Shown one piece after another: positions 21,269 to 32,251 of a DNA stretch of 64,000 nucleotides (within the stretch, counting starts at the first letter, position 1; each line of letters starts with the position of its first letter). The notes under the pieces were generated by a model. That model searched no databases, was not told the origin of the DNA, and saw only the letters and a list, made by a program, of their open reading frames with translations. Source of the DNA: Sphagnum compactum (taxonomy: Eukaryota; Bryophyta; Sphagnopsida; Sphagnales); assembly GCA_965153455.1 (NCBI GenBank), contig OZ234494.1, positions 24,977,354 through 25,041,353 of the forward strand, in the 5' to 3' direction. The position numbers were made by a program, and so were the translations under genes.

Positions 21269-24035
21269 CTATTCACCTAGATCTTCTAAAGGCTCACCAT
21301 TTTGGAATGATCGCAAGGTGGGTTCTTGATTTGATGTCAATGAAGGTAGTAATGTCATGTGAACCGGTGTTGAAAGCTTCCATAAGATTTTTGCAAGATT
21401 GAGCATGCAATCTGTTCCAGCTACACAAACAGTCATGATCATACTAGTGTCATATTTTAGGAGAGGAGGTAGCACTGCAATGCCAGCGCTGGCAAAAGCA
21501 CCAAGCACACAGACAACAGAGATCACTAACAGAATGGAACCTCGTATGAGGGCTCTCCTCACTGATTTACCAACTCTTCCCATGAAGGCATCTTTGAGGT
21601 TTGGCATGGCTGCATCTGCACCCGCCAAGACAGTTGCAATGGCAAAAAAGAAAGAGAGGCTGTTGAACACCCAAAATGCCTTGACACTTGAGCGATGCTT
21701 CACTGCAGCATAAGATTCATAAGTGCTAGGTGGGGCAGGAAAAGGTTGTGAGAAGTCATAGTATGTGGTGTAGCCTAGAGGGGGTTGCAGCCAACCTGCA
21801 AAAGTAACACTTGCAATTAATGCTGCACCAACAAGAAGAGCATTTGCTGCATCCACAAACACTTGCCTGTCCCTGTATAATCTGTCCACAAAATCTTTCA
21901 CCTCAGGTCGCTCCAGTAGCACCTTCTCAATTGCTTTCATGCTGGGATTGTTGTTGGCTTCTGCAACTATTTGCAATGGAGTTTTTTCATCTGAGTTTTC
22001 TTCATTGGCCCTTAAGCGTTTAAGTTTCTCTTCACACAAAGCCTTCACCACATCCACGTTGCCTGCTTCTATGGCATACAACAATGCGGTCATCTTCTTG
22101 TTGTCTTGAGTGTTGACATCCAGGTTTGATTGCTTCAAGAGTTCTCTTACCACTTATCCATGGCCTCCGAGAGCAGCAAAATGAAGACGTGTGCCCTCCA
22201 AGCCCACATGAGCAGCCCATTCACTTCTCTCATTTACATTGACCTCTGGCTGCCACTTCAAAATGTATATGATGATTTTCAAGTGATTATTCTGTGCAGC
22301 TGAAGTCAATAGCCTGCTCTGATTGCAGGAGAAATTTGTGGTAGTGTCAGTGGAAGTCTCCATTCTCGAACCCAATGTATTCAGTAGATGAATTGCTATT
22401 TTGTGCTTTGTGGCCAAATGAAGTAAGTTTTCAAATTTACCAATCTGGATGTTGTAGTTGAACCCACTCCTCTGCTCTCCCTTGTCGAGCAACAGCTTCA
22501 CCACCTCCAAGTCACCTTTCTGAATGGAATAGCCAAGTGGTGAAAATCCTTTTGTGTCCAAGGTAGAAACATTGATCTGTTCACACTTCAGAAGTCGACA
22601 CACTATGTCCATCTGCCCTTCCATGGCAGCCAAATGTAGTGGTGAGAGGTTGCCACTAGATAACTCCGTAGGTGTTTTTGAAAGCAAATTTGGCCTACAC
22701 ATATCAAAATGATGCTGCTCAAATGGCTTCTGCCTGCCAGTAGCACGGACATTGACTTCAATGCCTCCATCTGGGATGTCTGGGCTGACATTGGCACCGA
22801 TGTTTGGCTCAAGCATGCGTAAGTACACTTCATCAGAGGCTTCGCCCATGCAATTCATTCGCTGTATGATCATCGGCTGGTCTAGTTGGGATGCATTTAC
22901 TGCAGCAACATTGGCATCAATGTTCTGCAGTTGAAGAAGTAGTTCTACCACACCTGTGTGTCCATTTTGAATAGCCAAATGGAGTGGTGTAAAACCATGA
23001 AAGTCAACATTATTGACATTCATATGTAAAGAGCACTTGCCTAACAACTGCCTCAAAATATCAACACATCCTTCTTCTGCTATGTAATGCAGCGCAGATC
23101 GATTCAGAATGTCTGTGGTATTCACAAACCTTATCAACAAGCCATAGCTGTGTCTCCACCGTATCTCTTCCAACAAGCAATCAACAATGTTGCACCTGCT
23201 AGAAATCCGATCACGTTGCTGAAAACAGACTGGAAAAGATGATTGGCGTTCTACCACTTGATGCAATGCCGTGAACCCATCAATGGTTCTTGCAAACATG
23301 TCCACTGATTTGATTGGAATCAGGCTCCTGATTATCCTATCATTGCCAACCCTTGCATGGAAAAGTAGTGGGGTTTGACCAATCTTGTCAGTGGCATTCC
23401 AATCTATATCCTCCCTTTTAGAGTGCAACATCTCATCCACACATTTGTCCCAATGTGTATGCAAAGCCCTCTGACCCAGGATATTAGCTGCATTCATATC
23501 AACTCTGTGATCTGCTAACAGGACTCGTACAACGCTGCTGTTCTTTGATTGAAATGCCCAAAGCAGAGGCGTAAGATGATGCAATGTATCTTCATAGGAG
23601 TTCACATCCACATCCGGCTGAACTAATGCTTCACGAGCCTTTGCCGCATCACCTGATTGTACTGCTTCAATGAGATCCAAACTCTGGATCCCCAGATACA
23701 TTGATCTCTTTTTAACACATCTTAATTTGTTCAGCACTTGTTGTGGATTAGCTTTCCCAAACACAGCAACTTCTGAGTTTTGTTGATCTGCCCAGATGTC
23801 CAGAACACCTGCACAAGAACGAAAATGAGTTTGCATATTTGCTGCAGAATATGGGTCAACATGTGATGTCCACAACACCTGCAAAATAATTCAATCAGTC
23901 TCGACTTGCAACAGAATATGGCTTAATGTGCAGATGCACAGGTGGGTTGAGGATCACACTCACCAGGAACATCAAGAACTTCTTCTATACTTTCTCTTCG
24001 CACTTGTTACAACACATCCTAACCTTAATGCGCAT
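21269..24035 (-). pseudogene. Inactivated second copy of the HMA-ankyrin-PGG gene
   Basis: Exons correspond to 24035-23964 and 23808-21269; the second has exactly the same length (2540 nt) as in the intact copy. Two disabling changes are visible. The HMA exon is one base shorter: one C is lost after GAGAAAGT, so TAG follows at once and the conserved C-x2-C is cut off from the rest. In the ankyrin region CAA has become TAA at 22156-22154, splitting the frame into 576 and 294 codons. The PGG part is otherwise preserved. The HMA second half also differs more than average (VLDIWADQQ versus VVHIQADPR). It faces the intact copy, so its transcript would be complementary to that gene's mRNA. Roughly 40 residue differences are visible by eye. 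Confidence 0.88.
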
Positions 24036-25109
24036 TTGTGGCTGCAACCACAACAAACTGTAGATCCTTCAACACAATGGTGAGTTGATCCACAACCTCA
24101 GTGCAAACGTTACCTCAGCTAGCATATCGGAGAAAACCAAGCCTTCAACCCTCGTATAATATGACCATCCAGCTGAAAAACCAAAATAAAACAATCTATA
24201 AAAGGCCAATGACACATTCAGATGCCTTCAGATTAAGTACCATTGTTACAATTTTGATGGCAAACTAGCATACAGTACCATGCCTGGACAATCACCAGGA
24301 CCGCAGCAAACCACCTTCCACATTGGGAGCAGAAACTCCTGGAGAAGAAATGGTGTGAGAATAAATACACTCTAGTTCGCAAGTCCATGGTTACAGAGTG
24401 ATAGAGCATAAGAGTTGTGCGCATGCACAAATTCTCCAACAGAAAGCAAAATGTAAGACTGATTTAGCAACCTGGGAGTGAACAGCTGACCAGCTGATCA
24501 ATATAACTTGCCTGGTAGAATACTGCCACAAAACTTTGACTACTACTTGATACTTTAAACACTTGTTTGCAGAAACACACCATGCCACATCAGGTGATGT
24601 GGCCACAAGCAGTCCTCTTGTCTTTGACTGGCAAGTTCAATAACACCCCTGTAGCCATATTTTGAACAACATGACTAGAAGATTGCAGAGACAACTCCAG
24701 ACTTTAGGCAATCATTATGTCCAGTCCAGCCAAACCAAAAGAAACATAATAGGAGTGAGTGCAGTCATAAACTTGTGACTTGTCACTCACAAAGTTCCAG
24801 ACCATCACCTTCATCATGAATTGCAGGGACTAGCTGCTACTATTACCCACTGACCTTGTCAACTCCTGAAAATGGTCGTAGATAAGTATACAACAAACAG
24901 CTCATCCTGTAATGACTCTGCCCTTTATGGCAGGTTCCAACTTCAAACTGAAAACTTCCCTTACGCAATCTAGAACTTCTCATCTAGATGCATGCACTTC
25001 TATGGAACATGCCCATCCACCATATGCACACATAGTACTCCAAATGTCACTGACACATTGGGTCAAGTTCAAGCCCAAATTCTGGTAGTCTCTACATCTG
25101 TGGGAGAAT

Positions 25110-25355
25110 AGTACCTCATGAACCCCATCATCAATAGAAGTGTGGTTATGTACTGCCATTCTGGATTGAGATGGAGAAGACTTGATCTCATTTGAAACAG
25201 CAGTAGCCCCTCTTGTGATAGTGTCACTTGACTGAGGCTCATTCCCATCACCAGACTGAGCTGCTACTGTGGTGGCTTCACTTGACTCAGGCTCATTCCC
25301 ATCACTAGCCCATTTTGGTGTGGCTGTGCTCACAGGTCTTTGTATGCCAATCAGC
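25110..25355 (-). other. Right-arm counterpart of the candidate linker exon
   Basis: Mirrors 10688-10930 with about 3% base differences in the core. It is two bases shorter just inside the acceptor, so it would enter in a different phase, in line with loss of coding constraint in this arm. Confidence 0.35.
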
Positions 25356-26494
25356 CTAAAGTCTCATCAAACATCATTAAAAACAACTCAGCCTCTTGCA
25401 GGTATATATACTGAAATCTAGGGACTTGGGACAGTCAATACTCTAGAAAGTATGAGAAAAAGGCACAGACTCCTGCATGATCCATCAGTAATCAACAACT
25501 TCATACACTCGCTGAGGTTGTGAAAGCTGGGCGCCTCATCAGATAGCATCCCAGTTGGGACCCTTCGAGTAAATCTTGTTCTTGATGTCTCCTCTGAGAT
25601 AATCATGGAAACATGACAGCATAAGAACTTCCCAGCTAGATGAAGGTCCTTGGCTTAAATTAGTTGACAGGATTGATCTAGCTCAGATGACAGAGCCCTC
25701 ATATCTGCGTGTAGCATTGGGAGAACAGTCCTGCAACATGCTTGGACTCTTGGCTAACAATCTGGACATTATATGATCTGTACAATCTCTATTTCTCGGT
25801 TAGCCTAGCTCTGAAAAAGGCCTCCATACAACTTTTGCAATTGCCACCAACTCAATCCTTTGGTCGTCCTACCAATATTTTAACAGAAGTAGCTGCCAAA
25901 CGATGCTTGGCTGCAGCCTTCCGCCTTTACTTCTTTGAACAGATTGCAGCTTGGTGGGAGTTCCTCTAAAACACAGTATTGAGCTTAAAGCTTTAGTAGG
26001 TAATTGAAAATGCCACACTTCAAGATCATGTGAACACTTGTGACTTCTACTGAGCATGAAGACATTTTTCACGATGATATCAAAAGGGAAAATTCCCTGA
26101 CCTCCTGAAGACAAACAATTGGCCACTCTAACAAAATCAAGTTAGCAACAAATGTTAAAAGAGGGTTTTGGTACATATTCAAGACAGCAATCACCTTCCA
26201 CCTAGCAAATGCAAACTCTAAATTTTGAAATGACCAAACAGTTTTGTCTTCAAAGAAAGAAATGTTTTAGGTCTGACTGAGAGAACTGATATCTGGATAA
26301 ATACCATATCAGCCATAAATACCATATGCCTTCAGAGACACTTCAGTTTGACAGGATTACAAATGTGCCAAACCACGCCCCTGCAAGAATCAATAAAACA
26401 ACACAGATTCCATCAGCACCGATTGTATTATATGCTTCATGAATGCCATATCATAGAAACTTGCTAGGATAAGCTACTGCAGTTTAGGTGCTAC

Positions 26495-27001
26495 GTGCAG
26501 CCATGTTTTGCCACACCCTGCAATCAATGGCTCCTGACTGTTCATAGACTGTTGAATATTCACAGCGGCAGGCAAGCTGCTGTTACTTTCGTCCCCCGTT
26601 TGTATCGTGAGTTTTGTATCCAAGTGAAATACCAATCTTCAAAGGAGAACGAAAAGAGACGCACCGTCTGGTGTACTCAAAACAAGTCAAACGGAAGTAA
26701 ATTTGTGCAGTCCAACGCCCAAGCTTCAAGTACAACATCAGTTCCCAATCAAGCATCTATAGCTATCTTCTTCACGAGCACATACAGTCAGCCGACGCCG
26801 AGACCCAACAAAAGAAGTGGATCACACCATACAAACGAATTTCGAGCTACTGGTAAACGTACCGAACTGCAATCCCTGCTACTGCAACAGAGAAGAGAGG
26901 TATTTAGCCATCTCTGGCCACGGGTTGGCACAGTGATTGGAGATGAGGCGTCGGTGAAAACTCAATTTTCATTCTATGCTGCTAAGTTCGTTGTAAGCTA
27001 A
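26495..27001 (+). CDS. Open reading frame of 168 codons at the arm end (hypothetical)
   Basis: An uninterrupted frame runs outward from the duplication. The predicted protein is basic, Ser/Thr/Gln-rich (VQSNAQASSTTSVPNQAS, TSTYSQPTPRPNKRSG), with no signal peptide, membrane segment or family motif that I can see. The left-arm equivalent is frameshifted by one base, and a third, more diverged copy lies near 40005-40260. The initiating codon is not certain: the frame begins at a non-ATG or weak-context codon. It may be a real orphan gene, an exon read in antisense, or a chance frame in a repeat. Low confidence as a gene. Confidence 0.25.
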   Translation: MQPCFATPCNQWLLTVHRLLNIHSGRQAAVTFVPRLYREFCIQVKYQSSKENEKRRTVWCTQNKSNGSKFVQSNAQASSTTSVPNQASIAIFFTSTYSQPTPRPNKRSGSHHTNEFRATGKRTELQSLLLQQRREVFSHLWPRVGTVIGDEASVKTQFSFYAAKFVVS

Positions 27002-27169
27002 TACTGCAGTCTTTGGAGACGTCTAAAAGACAACACAAGAACGCATATGATCTCCAAAAATACCCAGACAAGAAAGCATGCACATTACAGGTATCCGGAA
27101 AGTCACCCTGTCTTTGGGCCTCCTTCCACTCCCTATCCCCTCTTTCAGTGGTATCCGCGAAGTAAGGAA

Positions 27170-27500
27170 ATTTTATTAAATCTTTAACACACAAGGTTCG
27201 AGAGTAATTTTTCTAGTTGTATAATTTTATTAAATCTTTAAATGAACATGGGTTGAGAGTAATGATTCTAGTTGTTTACTTTTATTAAATCTTTAATGCA
27301 CAAGATTCGAGAGTAAGTATTCTAGTTGTATAATTTTACGAAATCTTTAATGCGCAAGGTTCGAGAATAATTGTTCTAGTTGTACAATTTTATGAACTGT
27401 TTATTGCACAAAATTCGAGAATATTTATTTTATTTGTACATTTTTTATTAAATGTTGAACACCAGATTCGACGGTAATTATACTAGTTGTACAGGTAAGA
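27170..27500. repeat. AT-rich ~55-bp minisatellite, about 6 units
   Basis: TTTTATTAAATCTTTAA-type cores recur near 27174, 27232, 27285, 27340, 27395 and 27447, each followed by a GCACAAGGTTCGAGAGTAAT-type block and CTAGTTGTA. This is the expanded counterpart of 8680-8868. Confidence 0.8.
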
Positions 27501-27585
27501 GCAGTGAAAATATATGTAGCAGCAGTGGATGCTCTCAGGATAAAGGAAAGACAGAATGAAACTTAGTTTCCCACCAAAATTGATG

Positions 27586-29230
27586 GTTTGCTGAGTTTCA
27601 AGAGCGTTTGAATGCTAGGGTATGTCGGCCCATCACCGATCGTCTGCCTATGAGCGAACACCTACGCAAATCTTTCTCAATTCTTCTTCATTTTGAGCGA
27701 TTTAAAATGTTATAGGAGCGCCTTCTGAAGCTTTACAGACCATCTTTGGACTGCAAAGCCAAAGGAGCAGCCCAAAAAGAGCAATAACGAAAATATGTTT
27801 TTTCGAATTGCAAAACATGTTTTTTCTCATTTTTTTCATTTTGACTCCTATTTTCAAATCTTATAACTTTCTTATTTTTTATTCATTTTAAACAATTCAA
27901 AGTTTTTTAAGAGCATCACTTAAAGGTCTTCAAATCATCTTTAAACTCTAATAGCAACAGAGCAACATACAAGGAATTTTTGGGGCATTCGAGAATTGGA
28001 CTTTGTAGTGTTTGATGGTTTGTTTAATTGAGTTTTTGACCTCTCTTCTTTGAAGCTTTTAACTTTCTGAATTCTATTTCGTTTTTGATGATTTTTAGTG
28101 TGTCAAATGCATCAATTGAAAGGGTTCAATTTTTGTTGAGACACTAGAAACAACAGAGCTCCCCTTGGATCTGGCTTATCCTGAGCATTTAAGTGGTTGG
28201 TCACCAGTCGATTTACATTAATGTACATTTTTGCATGTTTATTTTGAATCTCACCCCATGTATGACCAAACTCAAGGTTCTGGTGTTGTGTTTTCTTTAT
28301 TGATAACTCTATTGCATTTTAGGGCAGGGGTGGAAGGGAAAGAGAGAAAAGAGCCATCTGATCTCCAAAAGTACCAAGACAAGAAAACATACTTTAATCA
28401 ATTTTCAATGTTGTGTGTGGTATAGTCCACTTATTTGCAAAGGTCCACACAAAGCTAAGGTTTTTATAGCCCAGCAGAAAGAATGGGCTTCCCAAGTCAA
28501 ATCTATGGAATACCCAAAGGGCAATACATTTACCATACCCGTAACATCAAGAAAATTTCCATTAACCTGGGACATATTTTTCTTGGAACCTGCAATTTCA
28601 AAGCCCCTTATTATGTTCTTGATTTCAAAAGGAACCTTCAATCCCTATTCTAATTTTGAGATTGATTTTTTAGATTTCTAAAAAATTTGGTTTCAAACAT
28701 TTTTCCAAAAAAACTTAAAGTCAGTTTGATTTAAGAGGGTTTGATCCCGAGGCTTCAAGGATTTTGGCCCTGAGGTAACAATAATATTAGGTCTATTTTT
28801 TATATAGGTTCTTTCTTTGTTTCGTCTTTCTATTTTATGTTTTGTTGAAAGAGGTCAGGCTCGCCATCGCCACTGTCCTCGCTGTAACACCAGAGCTAGA
28901 GACAGCAGGGTGGGGCACGGCAGAAGTTAAAGGGCGTTGGCTTTTACCAACGACAGGGCCCGCCATCGTGGGAGAAGAAAGGGAGTAGCAGAAACAACAA
29001 GTCCCATGGTCATCTATCTCCCCTAAGTGTCTACCATCGTTGGTGACTAATGAGCTGCAAACCAAGAGTAGAAGCTGGTGAGTTGGTGGGTACGGAGATG
29101 AGATGCTAGAACTTCTGTCAACAACCTTTGTTACTGTTGAGAGTAGTAGCGTCCGTCATCGCTGAACAGCAATAACAACAACCCTGCGCCAAGCATAAAC
29201 ACCAGCAAGGACAATTCCAAGTCCTTGGTT
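27586..29230. other. No recognisable gene
   Basis: Unassigned DNA beyond the right arm. Short open frames (64-88 codons) show no domain. A G/C-richer part with GCCATCG words lies at 28850-29200. Confidence 0.45.
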
Positions 29231-29237
29231 TTGATTT

Positions 29238-29565
29238 TTGAGTTTTTTTTTTTTTTTTTTTTTTTGGGAGGGTGGGGAGGGACGTAAAAGTAGATGGTGA
29301 GAAAACTAAATTCTCTCTTTCTGGTCTCTTTCTCTCTTCTCTTCTCTTCTATTCTCTAAACCTTAAACCTCTTTTCTTTTGTTTTCTTCTCTTTCTCTTT
29401 CTCTTCCTCTTCTCTTCCTTGAACCCTAAACCTCATCTCTTTTTCAAAGCTCTTTTTTTCTCTTCTTCTTTTCTTCTTTAAACCTTAGATCTCTTCTCTT
29501 CTTTAAACCTTAAACCTACTCTCATCTCTTCTCTTTCACTTCTCTAAACCGTAAAGCATTGCCTA
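29238..29565. repeat. Poly-T tract and CT-rich segment with telo-box-like words
   Basis: A run of more than 20 T is followed, from about 29310, by TCTCTT-type pyrimidine repeats containing CTAAACCTTAAACCT, GAACCCTAAACCT and related words. Such CT-rich plus telo-box combinations are known in plant 5' leaders. Here it lies about 220 bp upstream of the LINE coding region and may be its leader. Confidence 0.6.
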
Positions 29566-29785
29566 CATTTTTCCCTTTGTATTTTCAGCTCACTTACCTG
29601 CCTTAAGAAACTTGTTTTCAATAATGTACCAGCCATGCTGTATTGGGATCTTTTGACCGCAGGCCCTTCTCCTATACCAAATTTCTAAATTTTTTAATGG
29701 CTAAAACCCATGTGTTTTTTGACTTCTCAAGTCCTTTTTAAAAAATAAACATTGGTTTAGGGTATAAGATTTTAAGAACTCCGCG

Positions 29786-31969
29786 ATGGCACTCGATGCC
29801 GCACCGCTGCTGTGTCCTTTCATTGTAGCGTCAAACATTTTCACGCTGAAGAAGGACACTGCCAAGACGCACTGCAACAATGTCGGGCTCAACGTTCCAG
29901 ACAATGCACCCCTTGTGGTCTACCAGGCAGCCCTGCCCAGGCACTGGCTAGTCATGGGCCTCAAGACCGACAGCTCACCTCTTGACGCGCGGCTGTCTAA
30001 GATGCTTCCTCTATTTAGGGGCACGGGGACCAGAGAGACCTATGCATGGTTTTATGGAACATGCACGGGGGTGGTGTAAATAAACTGGAAACGGGGGTGT
30101 AAATACTAGAGCTGTTTCAGGATGTTGACCTTGTCTTATCAATCGAAATCTGGCACTTCCCAGGCCAACATTTGCCACATGTTGAAAAGTTTGACTCACT
30201 TGCGGTAGCACGCACTATGTTGTTGGGAAGAACAAAAGCGATAAAACATAGCGGGGGGTTGTTGCTTACTTTCGCAACCACCTCAACCCAAACTTATCAC
30301 AGTGGAAAGAAAGAAGCCACGATTTTTATCTATGGCTACAGGTCAGCAGGGGTGATGCCCCTAACTTGTTCGTTTGCGTACTGTATGCTGCCCCTGTTGG
30401 CTCCAAACACGAAAGTGAATCCTTGTTCCAAAACCTGGCAGCAGATATTGCTGAAGTTCAAACTCTAAGGGGCATAATACTATTGGGATGGGATTTTAAT
30501 GCGCGTACTGCAACGTTACCAGATACCATTGACACTGACGATCTTTGTGAACTATTACAGGCGCATGAGCTCGTTAAGACCGAGTAACCAAACATTGTGG
30601 CTAAACGACAGAACTGCGACGCCAGTGTTGGCGGCCCGCGAGCTCCTAGACCTATGTTGTGACACTGGGTTGTTCATCCTCAATGGCCAAACACATAGTG
30701 ACGAATGAGGGGAGTTCACTTGCTTGGCAAATGGGGGGCATAACACTGTCGATTATATTGTTAGCTCATCTGCAATTTAGCAAGTTGCTACACACCTCGA
30801 GGTGATAACAGATGACACCCGCTATTGCGCGATGGGGGAGACTCTGACCACAAGCCGTTACACCTACGGTTGAACATCGATTGTAATTTTGTTGAGCCAC
30901 AACATACAGTTGTAAAAAGAAAATTCTTACCTAGGTTCAAATATGATAAATCAAAAGCTGAAGAGTGTTAGCTTGCCCTAACAACGAGTCTTGGAAACTT
31001 GTGGGTTGTTGATTCAATTGGGCATCTGGGGGCATACGGGTTAGCTGACCTACTGCAACAGTGCATGGGTGCTGCAATAGAGTCTACTTTTGGCAACAAG
31101 CCTTCGGGAGGAAACTGCAGAGAAAGTCATTGCCATAAACCCTAGTTTGACGCTAACTACCATATAACGAAGTGTGAGCTGAGGCTCTGGCTAAAAGCCA
31201 ACTCCGATTCGCACGCCATTAAACATCAAGAAAGTAAACTTAAAAATTTATTGAAAAGGAAAAGAATTTTCTGGGAAACTATAAGAGCTCAACATATGTG
31301 TACGCTTGCCAAGGTGGATGCACTCTCATTCTAGAAAAAGTACCGACCAAGGGCACCCATTGTGGACAAAATCAATGCAGCTACGCTTTTGGAAGGCTTC
31401 TGCGAGCTAGTTGACCAGTCTCTACCACCCATACGGCTGTGAATTAATCACTCGGCCCAGGTGACAGAACCTCCACCTAGCCACACCTTGAACACAAATA
31501 TCACATTTGTTGAGCTGCTTCAGGCGCTGAAAAAGCTACAAAGGAATAAGGCTGCTGGTTTGGATGGTATGAAAGCTGAGTTCATTTTGGATGCAGGAGA
31601 GCTGCTACACATGCTTCAACTGCTTTCTAGCAGAAGGCTTTCCAGAAGCCCTTTCCACTGGGGTGGTCCATGCGCTCTTTAAAGGGGGCGATGCCTCCGA
31701 ATTTGACACTTACATGGGGATAACTGTTGGGCCTATCCTAGCAAAGTTGTTCGTTATGATCTTTGACAAAAGGCTGAGCGAGTGGGCTAAACAACATGGT
31801 TTGTGTGCCAAGGGTCAAGCTGGGTTTCACAAAGATTACTGCACTACTGACCAATTGTTCATACTGCGAACTCTGATAAAATAGAGCAAGCCAAAAAAGA
31901 AGTCACTCTATTGTTGCTTTGTGGACTTTAAAAAGACATTTGATATTATGCCGCGTGAAGTGCTGTGGG
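29786..31969 (+). mobile_element. LINE retrotransposon, 5' part (endonuclease and start of RT), degenerate
   Basis: Broken frames on the plus strand show an apurinic-type endonuclease: SIEIWHFPGQHLPHVEKF near 30145-30195, LGWDFNARTATLPD near 30485-30520, a TVDYIV block near 30748-30765 and SDHKPLHLRL near 30848-30880. The reverse transcriptase begins near 31500: KKLQRNKAAGLDGMKAEF, GITVGPILAKLF, KGQAGFHKDYCTTDQLF and FVDFKKTFDIMPREVLW. Frameshifts and stops interrupt it (for example a stop after RTLIK near 31883). The element is cut at 31969 by a gypsy insertion and continues at 36287. It is a non-LTR element with an endonuclease-RT polyprotein and a dead relic. Confidence 0.9.
31965..31969. 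repeat. Target-site duplication GTGGG (left)
   Basis: Matches 36287-36291 across the gypsy insertion. Removing the insert and one copy restores the LINE frame (PREVLW followed by EVLDGLGVEG). Confidence 0.92.
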
Positions 31970-32236
31970 TGTTATGGACCGACTACAAACAAGTGGAGAA
32001 TTACAAGACAAGACAAGCTTTACTGACCCATCAACTGGTGTTGATCTGCTAAAGGGTTGTTCCCCAGACTATCTCCTTTTATAACCCTGAGCCATACTAG
32101 TCCCAAAATATCCTAGGCCATGATATTGCCAAAAGTATCCCAAAATATCCTAGGCCATGATATTGCAAAAAGTATCCCAAAATATCCTAAGACATGACAT
32201 TGCCAAAAGTATCCCAAAATATCCTAGGCCATGACA
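31970..32236 (-). repeat. 3' LTR of the gypsy element
   Basis: 267 bp, starting TG and ending CA on either strand. It carries a TATAAAA box on the minus strand and about four ~36-bp tandem repeats built on CCTAGGATATTTTGGGATAC. Confidence 0.93.
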
Positions 32237-32251
32237 TTATCCTCTCCTCAA
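32237..32251 (-). promoter_or_regulatory. Polypurine tract
   Basis: The minus strand reads TTGAGGAGAGGATAA immediately before the 3' LTR, the usual place for plus-strand priming. The pol stop codon TAA (32239-32237) overlaps it. Confidence 0.8.

Larger units (their letters stand above)
19925..27585 (-). repeat. Right arm of the large inverted duplication
   Basis: Reverse-complement counterpart of 8555-16775. It carries about 200 bp (20222-20430) absent from the left arm, lacks the ~840-bp left-only segment, and has a longer minisatellite. Its gene copy is inactivated while its arm-end frame is intact. Confidence 0.9.
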
